DNA of 64,000 bases from positions 3,040,501 to 3,104,500 of the forward strand of contig NC_089456.1 of assembly GCF_026210795.1 (NCBI RefSeq). Direction: 5' to 3'. Source of the DNA: Rhizophagus irregularis. Lineage: Eukaryota; Glomeromycota; Glomeromycetes; Glomerales; Glomeraceae. Below are positions 44,846 to 55,785 of the stretch, piece by piece (within the stretch, counting starts at the first letter, position 1; each line of letters opens with the position of its first letter). Made by a program: the position numbers and the translations under genes. The notes under the pieces are model-generated. The model had not been told where the DNA came from. It made no database searches and worked only from the letters and a program-made list of their open reading frames with translations.

Positions 44846-45129
44846 GGCCGTTCCAAATTAATAATTAGTTTAACGTCCTTTCCGGCCAAAAATTTTGAGG
44901 GGGGGGGGGGGGAGGGGATAATTTAAACAAACATGAAAATTAAACATATTAAAAATTTCGGAAATTTTCGGTAAAATCGGAAATTCTCGGTACTATTAAA
45001 TTTTAGTAAAGGAGGGGGTGTTTTAAGCATATTTAAACATATCAAACATATATGTTTAAATCACTCTTGAATTTTTCAAAAATAGAGGGGGGGGGAGGAC
45101 GTTAAACTAAAGATTAAATTGGAACGGCC
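44846..45129. mobile_element. 284-bp Tourist-type MITE (PIF/Harbinger-like)
   Basis: It begins GGCCGTTCCAAATTAATAAT and ends with the inverse of GGCCGTTCCAATTTAATC. Both arms go on to TAGTTTAACGTCCT. TTA stands on both sides (44843-44845 and 45130-45132), which is the target preference of PIF/Harbinger elements, and the ends start with GGCC. Inside are G-runs of 8-14 bases at about 44897-44916 and 45088-45096. A Harbinger transposase relic lies at 1160-1319. Confidence 0.85.
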
Positions 45130-45162
45130 TTAATATGTATTAAAACTCTATAATCTATTGAT

Positions 45163-45226
45163 TAATATATTCCAGAACATTATAATCTTTTGAGTAATAT
45201 ATTCCAGAACATTATAATCTTTTGTT
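45163..45226 (+). repeat. Two-copy 32-bp tandem repeat
   Basis: TAATATATTCCAGAACATTA occurs twice, 32 bp apart, next to the Tourist-type element. Confidence 0.8.
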
Positions 45227-45399
45227 GTTATGCAGCCAAATAGGATCATGTTGTTTTTAACATACTGATATTTTTTAGCGTAAATATCTTTGATATTTTT
45301 GACGCATTACGTCATATAGATTATTATCACACATTTACTATGCTTTTCATATGGAACATGATCTTGGACGTTCTTTCTGCATAATAACTATTATATATA

Positions 45400-45560
45400 C
45401 ATTCCAAACTTTTGATTAATATATATCTTACTAAAGTATAATATCCCATAATAAAAACAATAGTACATTATAGTCTAATGGGTACATATTAATCAAAAAG
45501 TCTTAAAACATTATAATTTTAAGTGGAATAAATTAATATATTAATATGTTTCACTAATTT
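45400..45560 (-). repeat. Dispersed repeat, copy 2
   Basis: Inverse partner of 35450-35600; AATAGTACATTATAGTCTAA and AATATCCCATAATAA are shared. Confidence 0.7.
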
Positions 45561-46880
45561 ATTTTAAAATACAATAAAAAAATAATTAATAAATTTTATA
45601 TCTATTGTATATTATATCTGTATTTGTTTTATATATTTTATTTCTTTTAATTATATTATATTTTTTAATATTTTATAATTTATAATTTAATAAAAAAATT
45701 TTATATATAAAATTATAGCATTTAATTAGTTAACTTTAAAGGATACCTATTATATATGTATAAATAAATTACAATTAAAAATAAGTTTTTTTTAGAAAAT
45801 TTTTTATAAAATTAATTTAAAATAAAAAATAAATTTATTTTTTAAAAAATTATACAATATATGTATTTTCTATTTTATAAGTTTATTATAATTATTAAAT
45901 TTAGTTTTTTTTTATTAAAAAATTAAATTACATTTAAATAATTTTAATTAAAATTAAATAATTGGCATAAAATATTTTTTTTTAAAATAAAAATGAAATT
46001 TAAGTATTACTTATAAATAGAAGTTGGATTTAAATTTACCTTTAATTTTATATTTATATTTATTATTTAATTAAATAATAAAAAACAGATTTTAAAGTAA
46101 AATTTAAACTATTAAAATTTTAATAACATATTGTATATTAGATAAAAATAAAAAGAAAAAAAAAGAAATTTGTAAATTAAATAAATAAAAAATATTAATA
46201 TTAATTAGCTATAAAAAAATTGTATAGGTTCTATGATTATTTAACAAAGAAAATAAAATCAGCCAATTAAGATAACTTATTATAAATAAAGTCTACCTAT
46301 AAAGTCAAATAATCACTTAATAGTGTACATGTAAAATATTTATATATAATAATAATTTAAGTGGTTATAGAAATTAATAAAATTGTAAATAGTATTTATT
46401 TTACTGTAATTATAAAAAGTTTTAATTTAAACAATAAAATTATATTTTGTAATTACTGTATATGATAAATTTTATTTTTAGAAAATATCAAGTTATCGGT
46501 CTGATTTTAAATTTTATAAGATTAATATTAAATTAAATAATTAATTATATACATATTAACAATTATTTTATATGTATATGTAAATTTATAAGAAGAAAAG
46601 GTTATTTTTCAGATAATTTTTTAAAAAAGAGTTTTGCTAACTCTTCCTAAGTTAAATAACTTGGATTAAATTACTTCCCTGAAAATATATATTTATATGA
46701 ATTTTTTTGCCAATTATTTTTTTTAAAAAAATTTAAAAAATTATTTGCATTATTTATTCATTTCATTTTATTTATTTGGACATTTTTTGTACAATGTCTT
46801 TTACATTTAAATTTGGGCAAAATTATATAATTATATAAAATTTACTAGTAGGTTCTTAATTAATTAGTAAATTTTAAAAT
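45561..46880. repeat. AT-rich dispersed repeat, copy 2
   Basis: Among the most AT-rich parts of the window. Its right part matches 28560-28745 in inverse, and 46530-46640 matches 27630-27720 directly. No coding frames. Confidence 0.55.
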
Positions 46881-47886
46881 ATCATTCTAAAACTATAAAA
46901 ATTAAGTTTAAGATGGCATTAATAAAGTATTTTTATATTTTAAATAAATAAATAAATAACTTTATTCTTATTACGTTAATCTTATATTAATTGCAAAAAT
47001 ATCTTTTGAAAAACTTAATATTATTTCTGTTCCATTCTAATAAGATTCTTCAGTTTATTATTTGCCAGTATTAGAAACTTGGGCAGAAATCATGATATTT
47101 AAAAGAAAAAGAGCCAACTATATTACAAGGAATTAATAATGCAAGGTGTCCGATAAAATACTAAGCTTCTTAGTTATTTTTATTAATGACGGTATGCATG
47201 CAGTATTAATAAAAAAGGAAATACTTAATATCTTGTGATTGTGTAACATTTAAAATATAAAAATAGGTTTGTTATAATCTTAAGATATCTATTTTTAATT
47301 ACTACGAATTAAAATTATACACGTGATATTAAGAAGTCGAGATCTTTTTTGATTAAACATGATTTATATATTATCTATTATACAAAAAAAAAAAGAATGA
47401 AATTAAGCAAATGAAAAAATTTTTTACCTATTACTTCATCAGTCAATATACTGAAATTCTGGGATTATATTTCCGTTAATAAATTAGTCACCGATTAAAT
47501 ATTCCTTTGTTTGACGCAGAACCAACGAAATGAAATGGAAATATAACTTCTTCCTCAAAATTAGTAAACTATAGCTAAGTATGTTGCATACTAGCTTTGA
47601 ATATAAACTTATTAACCATGGGATTATAAAAATGTTTGACAAAATCTTGCAATCTAAAGAATTACTTTTGATTTGAATTAATAACTCACTAGGATAAACG
47701 AATCAAAAATCACGATGATTTTTTCGTAGTTTCGGAAAATGAGTTCGAAGATTATTCAACTGCCTTCTTGAATAAACGTGGAAAGCTGCCATTTAGCGTA
47801 CACCTGAATAGTAAGTGTTCGCACGAAACGAGATTGGGATGATTGCCTTCCAGGAAGAAAAATTTCGATCCTATTCATCATGTTCA
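46881..47886. other. Spacer with coding-like remnant
   Basis: At 47710-47845 (plus) an open frame reads DDFFVVSENEFEDYSTAFLN and GKLPFSVHLNSKCSHETRLG before a stop. No start, no recognised family. The rest is AT-rich spacer. Confidence 0.3.
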
Positions 47887-49045
47887 TCATGTTGGATGTA
47901 CCTTGTTATTTCTTTGTCCTCTTGACATTGTGCTATGTAAATATTCCCGCACTAATGTCGCTTGCTTCACAATTCTTTCAAGTGCCGACTCGCTCGCATG
48001 ACAATCAAAGGCTAAATGAGGGAAAAAATGATATTAATTGCCGAAAATATCATCAGTTCATTAAATTAATTAACAATGAACATAATTCATTAGGCAAACT
48101 TACAGAGAATGGCACTGTTAATTTCATCTGCCAACCTATCTCGATGTTCTTGAGCCAATAGAGACCCTACTGGTGAGTTTTCTGGATCTTCATATGCCAT
48201 TAAAGCGCTCATAATTTTAAGTTCTGCATTAAACTTTTCTTCATTAGCCCCTTTCTTTTTAGGGAAACTTGTTAATACTGTTTGGGCAAATAACAATGCT
48301 TCAATTGGATTGCCAGCACGAACAGTTTCAATGAATTGTTGACAATGAAGTTTGAAACACATATCAATTGAACGTGCAGTAGTTCGATTGTCTTGTTCAT
48401 CCGAAGACACAACGTGAGGAAACTTATCTCGACATAATGATAAGGCTTCAGTGATGCTGCCAGCTATTATGTAATGGCGGATTTCTCCGTACAAAAAAAT
48501 GAAAAAAAAAAGTCAAATAACCTAGGTTGCCAGCTCTTAGATCACAATATGTAAAATGATATGCGCGAAGCTTAAATTATACTCTTACTTTTTCTTGTTT
48601 CTAAACTTTTAAGTGCAAATTCGGCATTAAAGCGCTCTCCATATCCGTTACTACGTTTACCCTTCTTCAGTACTTCGAGAAGCATTTGAGAATTAGCTTC
48701 TTTACATATTAATTCACTGGTGGAATCAATATGCATACATTCCTCTTGAATTGAATCAGCCATTTCGCAATCCCCGTCTTCGTCTACTTCAATAATATCC
48801 ATGGGTACAGGTGAACTGTTACCATTCTGCACGACACCATTGGTAGTACCATTGGTTGAACCGTTTTGAGTAGAACCATTTAAACCATGTTCCATGCTAG
48901 GTTCACCTACATTCAAAGCATCTTTAAAAAATACTTTGGCAGTTTCACCATAACAATTATGTATAAGGTAATCTAATACCAACTGACGAACAACCGTGTC
49001 GTCAGGTTCTTCATTGTTTTGGTAAACTTCTGGACAAGGTTCCAT
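47887..49045 (-). CDS. LisH-CTLH-CRA protein, GID/CTLH complex subunit-like (three exons, 320 residues)
   Basis: Exons are 49045-48589, 48484-48104 and 48011-47887. Introns of 104 and 92 bp begin GTAAGA and GTAAGT and end GAG and TTTAG; the phases join without a shift (963 coding bases). Residues 16-48 (VVRQLVLDYLIHNCYGETAK) are a LisH dimerisation motif. An Asn/Gly/Thr-rich and acidic insert spans 50-110. CTLH follows from about 145 (ETRKKIRHYIIAGSITEAL). CRA runs to the end (GNPIEALLFAQTVL, ESALERIVKQATL). This order is that of GID8 and of the C-terminal half of RanBPM/Vid30, subunits of the GID/CTLH E3 ubiquitin ligase. No SPRY domain precedes it. Divergent from XPA, 265 bp away. Confidence 0.88.
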
Positions 49046-49310
49046 TATAATTGACCTATTAAAACTTTTAATTTGAAAAACTAAATCTTAAAGAAAATAC
49101 AATTGGTGTGAACTTTAATGCGGATTAACTGATTTCGCTCGATTCGCATTATTATATTTTGTGATAGGAAAAGACCACGTGTGATTATGAAATGTGTGAA
49201 AATACAAGAAAAATATGAAAAGGAGCATGTAATACCAAAAAATATATTGCATAATCACGTGTTTATAGATTTTTAAGCAACTTCTCCAATTTTTTTTTTA
49301 CTTCTTGAAG
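49046..49310. promoter_or_regulatory. Bidirectional promoter with two CACGTG boxes
   Basis: The 265 bp between two divergent start codons holds CACGTG at 49176-49181 and 49256-49261. CACGTG is the palindromic E-box bound by bHLH factors such as Cbf1. No clear TATA box. Co-regulation is inferred. Confidence 0.5.
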
Positions 49311-50539
49311 ATGTCTGCTCAAGATCAGATTTCAACAAACACGAAGCCCGAAAAACAAACTGGTGCAATTTATACTATTAGTTTAACCCCTGAACAGGTT
49401 AAGCGTATAGAAGAGAATCGACTTAAAGCTCAAGCGAAATTAAGGGAAAAACAGAAACGAGATCAGCAAAATAATTTAACTAGCACTGAACAAAAAGGAA
49501 TTATTTCAAATAATGGAAATATTAATGAAACAAAAGGGTTACGTCCTATGAAAAAGTTCCAAAATTATGTGGAATATGATTTCTCAAAAATGAAAGATAC
49601 TCGTGGAGGTTTTCTATCAGAACAACAAGATGAAACCCCTAAAAAGAGAAAATGGGAACCTCCTGAACCCGAATTTGAAGCTTTAGAACCATGTAAAATA
49701 ATTTATTTAGGACGATATATAATTTTTAATAATATTAATTAACAATATATATTTCTTTTATAGCCATGAGTATTGATCCAGCTGAAAATCAAAAATGCAA
49801 AGAATGTAATTCAGTAGAATTAGATAACCTGTTTCGTAAGACTTTCAAAGTCAATGTATGTAAGAATTGTAAGGAAAAATATCCTGAAAAATATAGTTTA
49901 ATAACCAAGTCCGAGGCGAAGGAGGTAACTCTTTCCGTAAAGATTACACTCTTTAACAAAATATCATGAATCGACTTACTAATTTTACCAAGAATTTAGG
50001 ATTATTTATTAACAGATCGTATGGTTTATTTGAATTGATTTTTAGAACTATATATATATTTTTTTTCTAAATGAAAATATTTAATTTATTTTGTTTCTAA
50101 TTTTAGCTGAATTGAGAGATGTAGAGATTTTACCACATTTGTCTAAACCAAATCCACATAAAGCAACCTGGAATAATATGATGTTGTACCTTAGAGAACA
50201 GGTTGAAGAATTCGCATTCAAAAAATGGGGAGGCGAAGAAGGGTTAGACGAAGAATATGAAAGGAGGGTAAGTCTCAAAAAGAAGAAAAAGGACAAGAAA
50301 TTCAAATCAAAACTTGCAGGTATATAAAATTTAATATGTAACATTTTGATTCAGTAATAAATAAATTAATAATAAATTTATTTTCTTTAGACCTTCGAAA
50401 ACGTACTAGGACTGACGTTTTAACTGTACAAAAGAATCACAAACATGAATTTGGAGAGACTGAAGAAGATCCAGAAACTGGAGTAACAACTCAAAGCTGC
50501 GAAATTTGTGGAATGCAAATTGAAGTTGATATTCTTTAA
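49311..50539 (+). CDS. RAD14: DNA repair protein XPA/Rad14 (five exons, 307 residues)
   Basis: Exons are 49311-49692, 49764-49924, 50000-50018, 50107-50319 and 50391-50539; they join in phase (924 coding bases). The protein recognises helix distortion and organises nucleotide excision repair with RPA and TFIIH in the nucleus. A nuclear-localisation-like PKKRKW sits at 110-115. The zinc finger is C139-x2-C142...C160-x2-C163, then LITKSEAKE. DYLLTDPELRD, the family's most conserved block, is split by a 19-nt micro-exon (residues 182-188). LPHLSKPNPHKATWNNMMLY is the DNA-binding core. The C-terminus CEICGMQIE matches the TFIIH-binding end. Length is normal. The start at 49311 follows a T-run; a TTG six bases upstream is not needed. 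Confidence 0.95.
50000..50018 (+). other. RAD14: 19-nt micro-exon of XPA gene
   Basis: Lies between TTTAG and GTATGG and encodes DYLLTD plus one base. Without it the conserved SEAKE-DYLLTDPELRD block would be broken, so its use is strongly implied by family conservation. Confidence 0.88.
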
Positions 50540-50677
50540 AGACAAATGAAATAGTTGTGCAAGTTAATTTTCACCTTATTTTAAATCAAACTCGTAGTAA
50601 TGTAATATATATAATAATCATTTGGCTTAAAAAGGAACCAATTAACGGTAACAGAAACTCGTGGAATAAATAGAATA

Positions 50678-51662
50678 TTAATCTTCATCTGAAATTTCAT
50701 CATCATCACTTAAGGCAGCAATTGCAGGATTTTTAATTATTTTTTGTGTAGAAGAATCTTTGTCCACAGTCTTTTTATTAGATCCCTCAATAGCACCAAC
50801 AGAAATTAGATAATTTTCAAGAACTTTAATATCAAAATAATGTTAACTTAATTAATATCAACAAGAAATTTAGATTGAAAGGAAATAAAAAATACCTTGA
50901 AGTGTCATATTCATTCCGCCTAATTGAGATAGGCCTACAAGCTGTTGTTGAAGATCACTATTACCATAAATTAACAGAGTGGGTAAATTTTTATCTGGGT
51001 AGTTTGGTATACAGTGATCTCCAACTATTTTTACAAATTTTGTTGCTTTATATTTTTCTGCGAGTGTTGATAAATGTGCGTTCATTAATTTACATTCTGG
51101 GATCCTATAAAAATATATACATTTGTTACACTACTATTAATACATAAATTACATTTAACACATGTTTATACACACGGATCTTTGAATAAATGCACAATCA
51201 CCCAGACTTCTTGACTTGCTTCTGTTACTTCTTTTATAAAATCAGGCTTTGATATTTGAATTAATTGTCCATATTTTTCTCGTGACGCTTCGGCTTTTAT
51301 CTCAGCCATTCTTTTCTGTCTACAAATAGTAAATAAATTAATAACACTTATTTTTAAAGAAGAAAAAAAAATAGTTTCTTACCGGTACTCTTCTAATATT
51401 CGATCATCTTCTTCATCCTCTAACTCATCTAGTTCATCTAATGTTTTATCTTCTAAATGCTTTTCTTGTTTTTCACGAATATTTTTATCCATTTCTTCAA
51501 ATATTTCTTCTTCTGTGGGACCTTCTTTTGGAGGAAGGATACCACGAGCTCGAAGAATATCGTTCCTAAGATAACAAATGTCATATGTTTTATTCATTGC
51601 CGCATATAACAAATCCTACAAAAAAAGTTTTACCATTCTGTATCTGCGTTTGGATCTTCCAT
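50678..51662 (-). CDS. Phosducin-like protein (PDCL3/PLP2 type; five exons, 236 residues)
   Basis: Exons are 51662-51634, 51565-51383, 51319-51176, 51104-50896 and 50823-50678; introns of 63-72 bp have GT and AG ends and all phases agree (711 coding bases). The start MEDPNADTEW is the typical short first exon, followed by NDILRARGILPPKE. Residues about 30-85 form an acidic helical region (DELDELEDEEDDRILEEYR) and about 90-205 a thioredoxin-like fold (VWVIVHLFKD, PECKLMN, KNLPTLLIYGNSD), without the redox CxxC. An acidic tail, LSDDDEISDED, ends the protein. PLP2/PDCL3 assists the CCT chaperonin in folding tubulin and actin and is cytosolic. It converges on XPA; stops are 138 bp apart. Confidence 0.95.
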
Positions 51663-51987
51663 GGTTTATAGAAGCAAAGAAAATTTACTTGTTAAATTTG
51701 TTAAATTTTGATTAAATTTTGATTAAATTTATATCAATTTTGACGCGGTGATCATTATCCGTTTCCAGTATGATGAAATTTTATTATGTAATATTCCAAG
51801 GATTTTTTTGCCGATCAATTTGGCCAGCCAATGGTCTTGGCCACAGCTTGTCCTCTAGACGGTCATATAATGAAAAAGTGACGCCTATTGTGAAACGTTC
51901 CCTTTTGTTATAAAAAGGAACAAAAAGAACGAATAGGGTTTAGTACATAAAAATATTTCTAACTAGATACTTCCAAGAATTCTTGAA

Positions 51988-52008
51988 TTTTTTTTTTTAA
52001 AAAAAAAA
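51988..52008. promoter_or_regulatory. T11A10 junction touching the start of the C2-kinase gene
   Basis: An 11-base T-run passes directly into an A-run that ends in the ATG at 52009. It may act as a nucleosome-free core or as an A-rich leader. Compare 20001-20018 and 39282-39297. Confidence 0.45.
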
Positions 52009-55000
52009 ATGAATAAAAATAATATTGATACACAAATTGAAGGAGGTTTAATACTGATTAAAAATCTCCAATGGTATTTATTTATTTTATTTCCGTTTTC
52101 TTTTTGGTTTCATTGTTAATAATATTACACAATTCATAAAAACAATTTAGTATTATCATAAGCGAAAAAGTGGAAAGGTCATTAGCGAATAGGTTAATGT
52201 CAAGATTTTTATTGAAAGATTCTGAAAAGATACTTTTAGAAATTGAATTTAATGGCATGAATAAACAAACGATTCCATCTTTAGCGTAAGTTAATCAAAT
52301 TGCAATACCTCTTAAATTGATTAACTTAAAAAAAAAAAAATTAATATAAAAAAATTATTTTGTTATGTAGGACATCATCATCAGATAATACAACAAAGAA
52401 AGTTGCATGGGATGAACATATTCACTTTAAGATCGATGCGCCCTTAAATCCGTCTAGAAGTAACGAATTAACCATTAGATGTTGGAATACATCTATTAAA
52501 GGTTATGACGGATGTTTAGGACAAATAAGTGAGGCTTTAATAAATTTTGATAAATCTGGTGAACCAAGAAGTAAGTATTGTAATACGATAATATGAATTC
52601 TTTAGTCAAACAAAAATTAATAATTAAAATATATTCCATTTTAAGTTACCTTGACACTTCGAGAGGGAAATCCCAATATAAAAATATCGTTTTCTTTATA
52701 TTTCTTATCAAACGTAAGTTAACACATCAATTATTACAAATTATAATTAATTAATTAATTAATTATATTTTTATATTTTCTTGATAAGGTTCCACCACCA
52801 GAGATGAAACTTTTCGACGATGACTCAATTCGCGACAAAAAAATCGGGATGATATTAATTAATAATATAAAATAGTAATATATTATGATTTAATTTTTAT
52901 TGTATTTTTTTTTTTTTAAAAAAAATAACATTATTTTAATATTTATAATATTAATAGTAAAAATATACTTGGTCACAGCGGAACATTAGAGTTCATATTA
53001 CAAAAAGCATTAAATACTTCAGGACACTGGCATACAATTCCAATAGTTCATAATTCTTCACATCAGAAACAATTAGAATGGAAATATCCTATTGCAATGT
53101 TCTTGAAAGCAGGACCTGATAAATTGATCATTCGTTTTAAACACGGAATTAGAGGACATGCTGAAGTCAAAATTGGTATTGGACCTACCGGTGAATTGAT
53201 GTCAATTTGGTCAGATTTATCTGAAGGTGGACATGGAAATGGTAAAAAAGGTATGATGGTTTTTTTTTATATTAAGTTTATTTTTTGTCAAAACAAGAAA
53301 ATAATATTTAATAAAATTTTTTAGTTGGAGATTATACTTTGATGGAGAAGGAGAGGGGATGTGAAGAAATAGAGATTACTTTTGATTTATCATGTCATTC
53401 CATAGTTACATCAAGAGATATCTTTAAAGAAAAGAGAAAATCAAGTAAACCACCACCACCGCCGCCACCTCCAAGGCGTGTTCTATCTTATAGAAGTATT
53501 AATCGCCCACAAGAACCTATAGCTTCATCATCATTAAATGATCATCGACCACAAGAATATCAAAATTTCGAGCAAAATGAACGCCAAAGAAAGCCTTCTT
53601 TGCAAGAGAATATAATTGTTCCTGAAAATCATAGATTATCTAATCTATTACTGACTAAAAGTTTTGATCCAAATGATCGTAGATCTGAATCTTTAAAATC
53701 TCAATCAGATTCATTGAATTCCAGTAAAATGTCTGAATCTTCAAAGCAAAAAACCGGTCAACAAATAATAAACAATAATTTAAATTTCGGAGAACCATAT
53801 TATAATGGTAATAATGGAAATGGAGCGTCTTACGTTATCACCGAAGAACCTCGTACATATTTTGAAGAAGAAAATTCACAAGTAGAGCGAGATCCATCAA
53901 TAACTTCACGAACCTCTTCTTCAAGATCACAACAAAATCAATCCTTTCATAAAAAATCTAAGCCATTAGACATTATTAATAAGGGTAAAAACAAGTTTAC
54001 ATCAAGAAATACAGATCAACACGTCAAAATTGGTTATTCTCCACCTTCATTACAAGATTATCAAATCGGATCTTTTATTTACGAGGATAGTGATGGAAAG
54101 TTACAAAGCAACTTATATCAAAGTACTAAACAAAACATTCTCCCAAATACACCACAAGATAATGAACCATCACCAATACCCCAAACTGATACAATTTATC
54201 CTAACACACGCACGATTAACAACGACAATTCAAATTCATTACCAAAATATATATATAATAAATATCAATTAATTTCTCAAATACCAAAGTCAAAGCAGAA
54301 TAAAGTATATCTGGGTCAACATATACTTACCTCAGATAAGGTGGTAGTTAAATTTTATAAATCTCGTTCAAGATGGGAAAATGAAACCCATTTTTTGAAA
54401 GCTCTTACGTCGAAATCAACCGTAAAGTTGGAGGAAATAACTGTGAATCCGGCCGAAGAACAAAATTATTTCATAATCACGAGGTATTTCGGAAAATCTT
54501 TAGATGAAATCGTAGAGAATATTCGTGATAATAAAACACATATAAAAAGTGTACTTTTGGGTACTTGTAAAGCTGTAGAGTGGTGTCATAGTAAAGGTGT
54601 AGTGGTAAGTTAAATTCAAATTTAAATTATTTAATTATTCTCATTATTCTCAATTTTTCTAATTTAATTATTTTTAAAATATAGCACATGGATTTAAATC
54701 CTTCTAATATTATATGCAAGGATCAAAAGATTCACAAAATAGTGTTATGTGACTTTGAGCATTCAAAAAATGCTGGTGATAATATTTGCTCGGACAAATA
54801 TAATCAGCCATTACAATTAGGGTTTACATCACCAGAACTACTCTTTCTTCATCAAGTCGTATCATCATCAGCGTCACAATCATCATACTCACCTTCTTCA
54901 TACTCCTCTACTACTTCTTCCACGTATTATACTAGTAAATCTCACCCAGAAACTTTATTAGTAAAACAAAGTATAGATATCTTTAGTCTGGGTTGTATAT

Positions 55001-55191
55001 TTTATTTTTTGAATAAAACCCATTTATTGTATAATTCCCAAAAAGAATTAGAACAATTAAACCTAACTAAAGTTTGCGAAGATATTGAAGATGAGCAGGT
55101 CTCTATTTTAGTTAAGTGTATGGTAGCTGAAAACGGTAGTAAAAGACCCAATATTACACAAATATTAGAAAATCCATACCTTAAGAATTAA
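52009..55191 (+). CDS. Tandem C2-domain protein with atypical protein kinase domain (eight exons, 877 residues)
   Basis: Exons are 52009-52073, 52151-52285, 52371-52570, 52646-52713, 52789-52874, 52958-53250, 53325-54604 and 54685-55191; all joins are in phase (2634 coding bases). Residues 8-155 form a C2 domain (GGLILIKNLQ; KVAWDEHIHFKI; GCLGQISEALI). A second C2-like domain spans about 175-310. Poly-Pro (325-332) and a Ser/Asn-rich linker follow. The kinase domain is about 595-877: VVVKFYK with Lys625, Glu near 636, HMDLNPSN with Asp712 and Asn717, SPELL and IDIFSLGCIFYF. Odd points: no glycine-rich loop (QIPKSKQNKVYLG), DFE at 732-734 in place of DFG, and a Ser-rich insert before the SIDIF block. 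Catalysis is possible but uncertain. C2 domains suggest membrane or lipid recruitment; Ca2+-binding Asp residues are few. Exons 5-6 (TA/GTAATA donor) are the least certain join. Confidence 0.82.
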
Positions 55192-55785
55192 TGTATTTTT
55201 TGTACTGTACATTTATTTATTTATTTATTTTTTATAAATAGAGTTAACAATTTTTATAAATATAAATAATTCATAGAATAATTATCAGTTATTCAAAAGT
55301 AATTATCTAATTCAGAAAAATTTAACGTGTTAAGTTGTTGATTGGAGTTTAATTTGAATTTTGATATCGTAAAAAATCAGATAATAATCACAAGTGTGAT
55401 ATATAGGGGGGTGACAAATGAGAGATCGTCTATTTTCAAGTGGATACGACGCAACTTACTAAATTTTTCGTCGCAAACAGAGTCTTTATATAATTCAAGG
55501 CCAATTCGTTCAGAAAATAAATAAGAGATACTAAAATGCTTCAATTCACGAATTAAAGAATCTATTTGTCGGTATAATATCACCGGATTTAATATTATTA
55601 ACATGTCTTTTAATATTTCGCGCGTAATTTCTATTTCTAGGATAATATTTGATATATGATATCATAAAATTGTAACAATACAATAATGTTCTTAATATAT
55701 AATGATCTGTACAATATGTTATTTAATAAATATAATGTTCTAATCAACAATGTTCTGTACAATATGCTAATATGCTAATGATATA
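55192..55785. other. Spacer between two genes
   Basis: ATAATGTTCT and ATCTGTACAATATG repeats at 55665-55775 are loosely tandem. No gene is supported. Confidence 0.4.
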
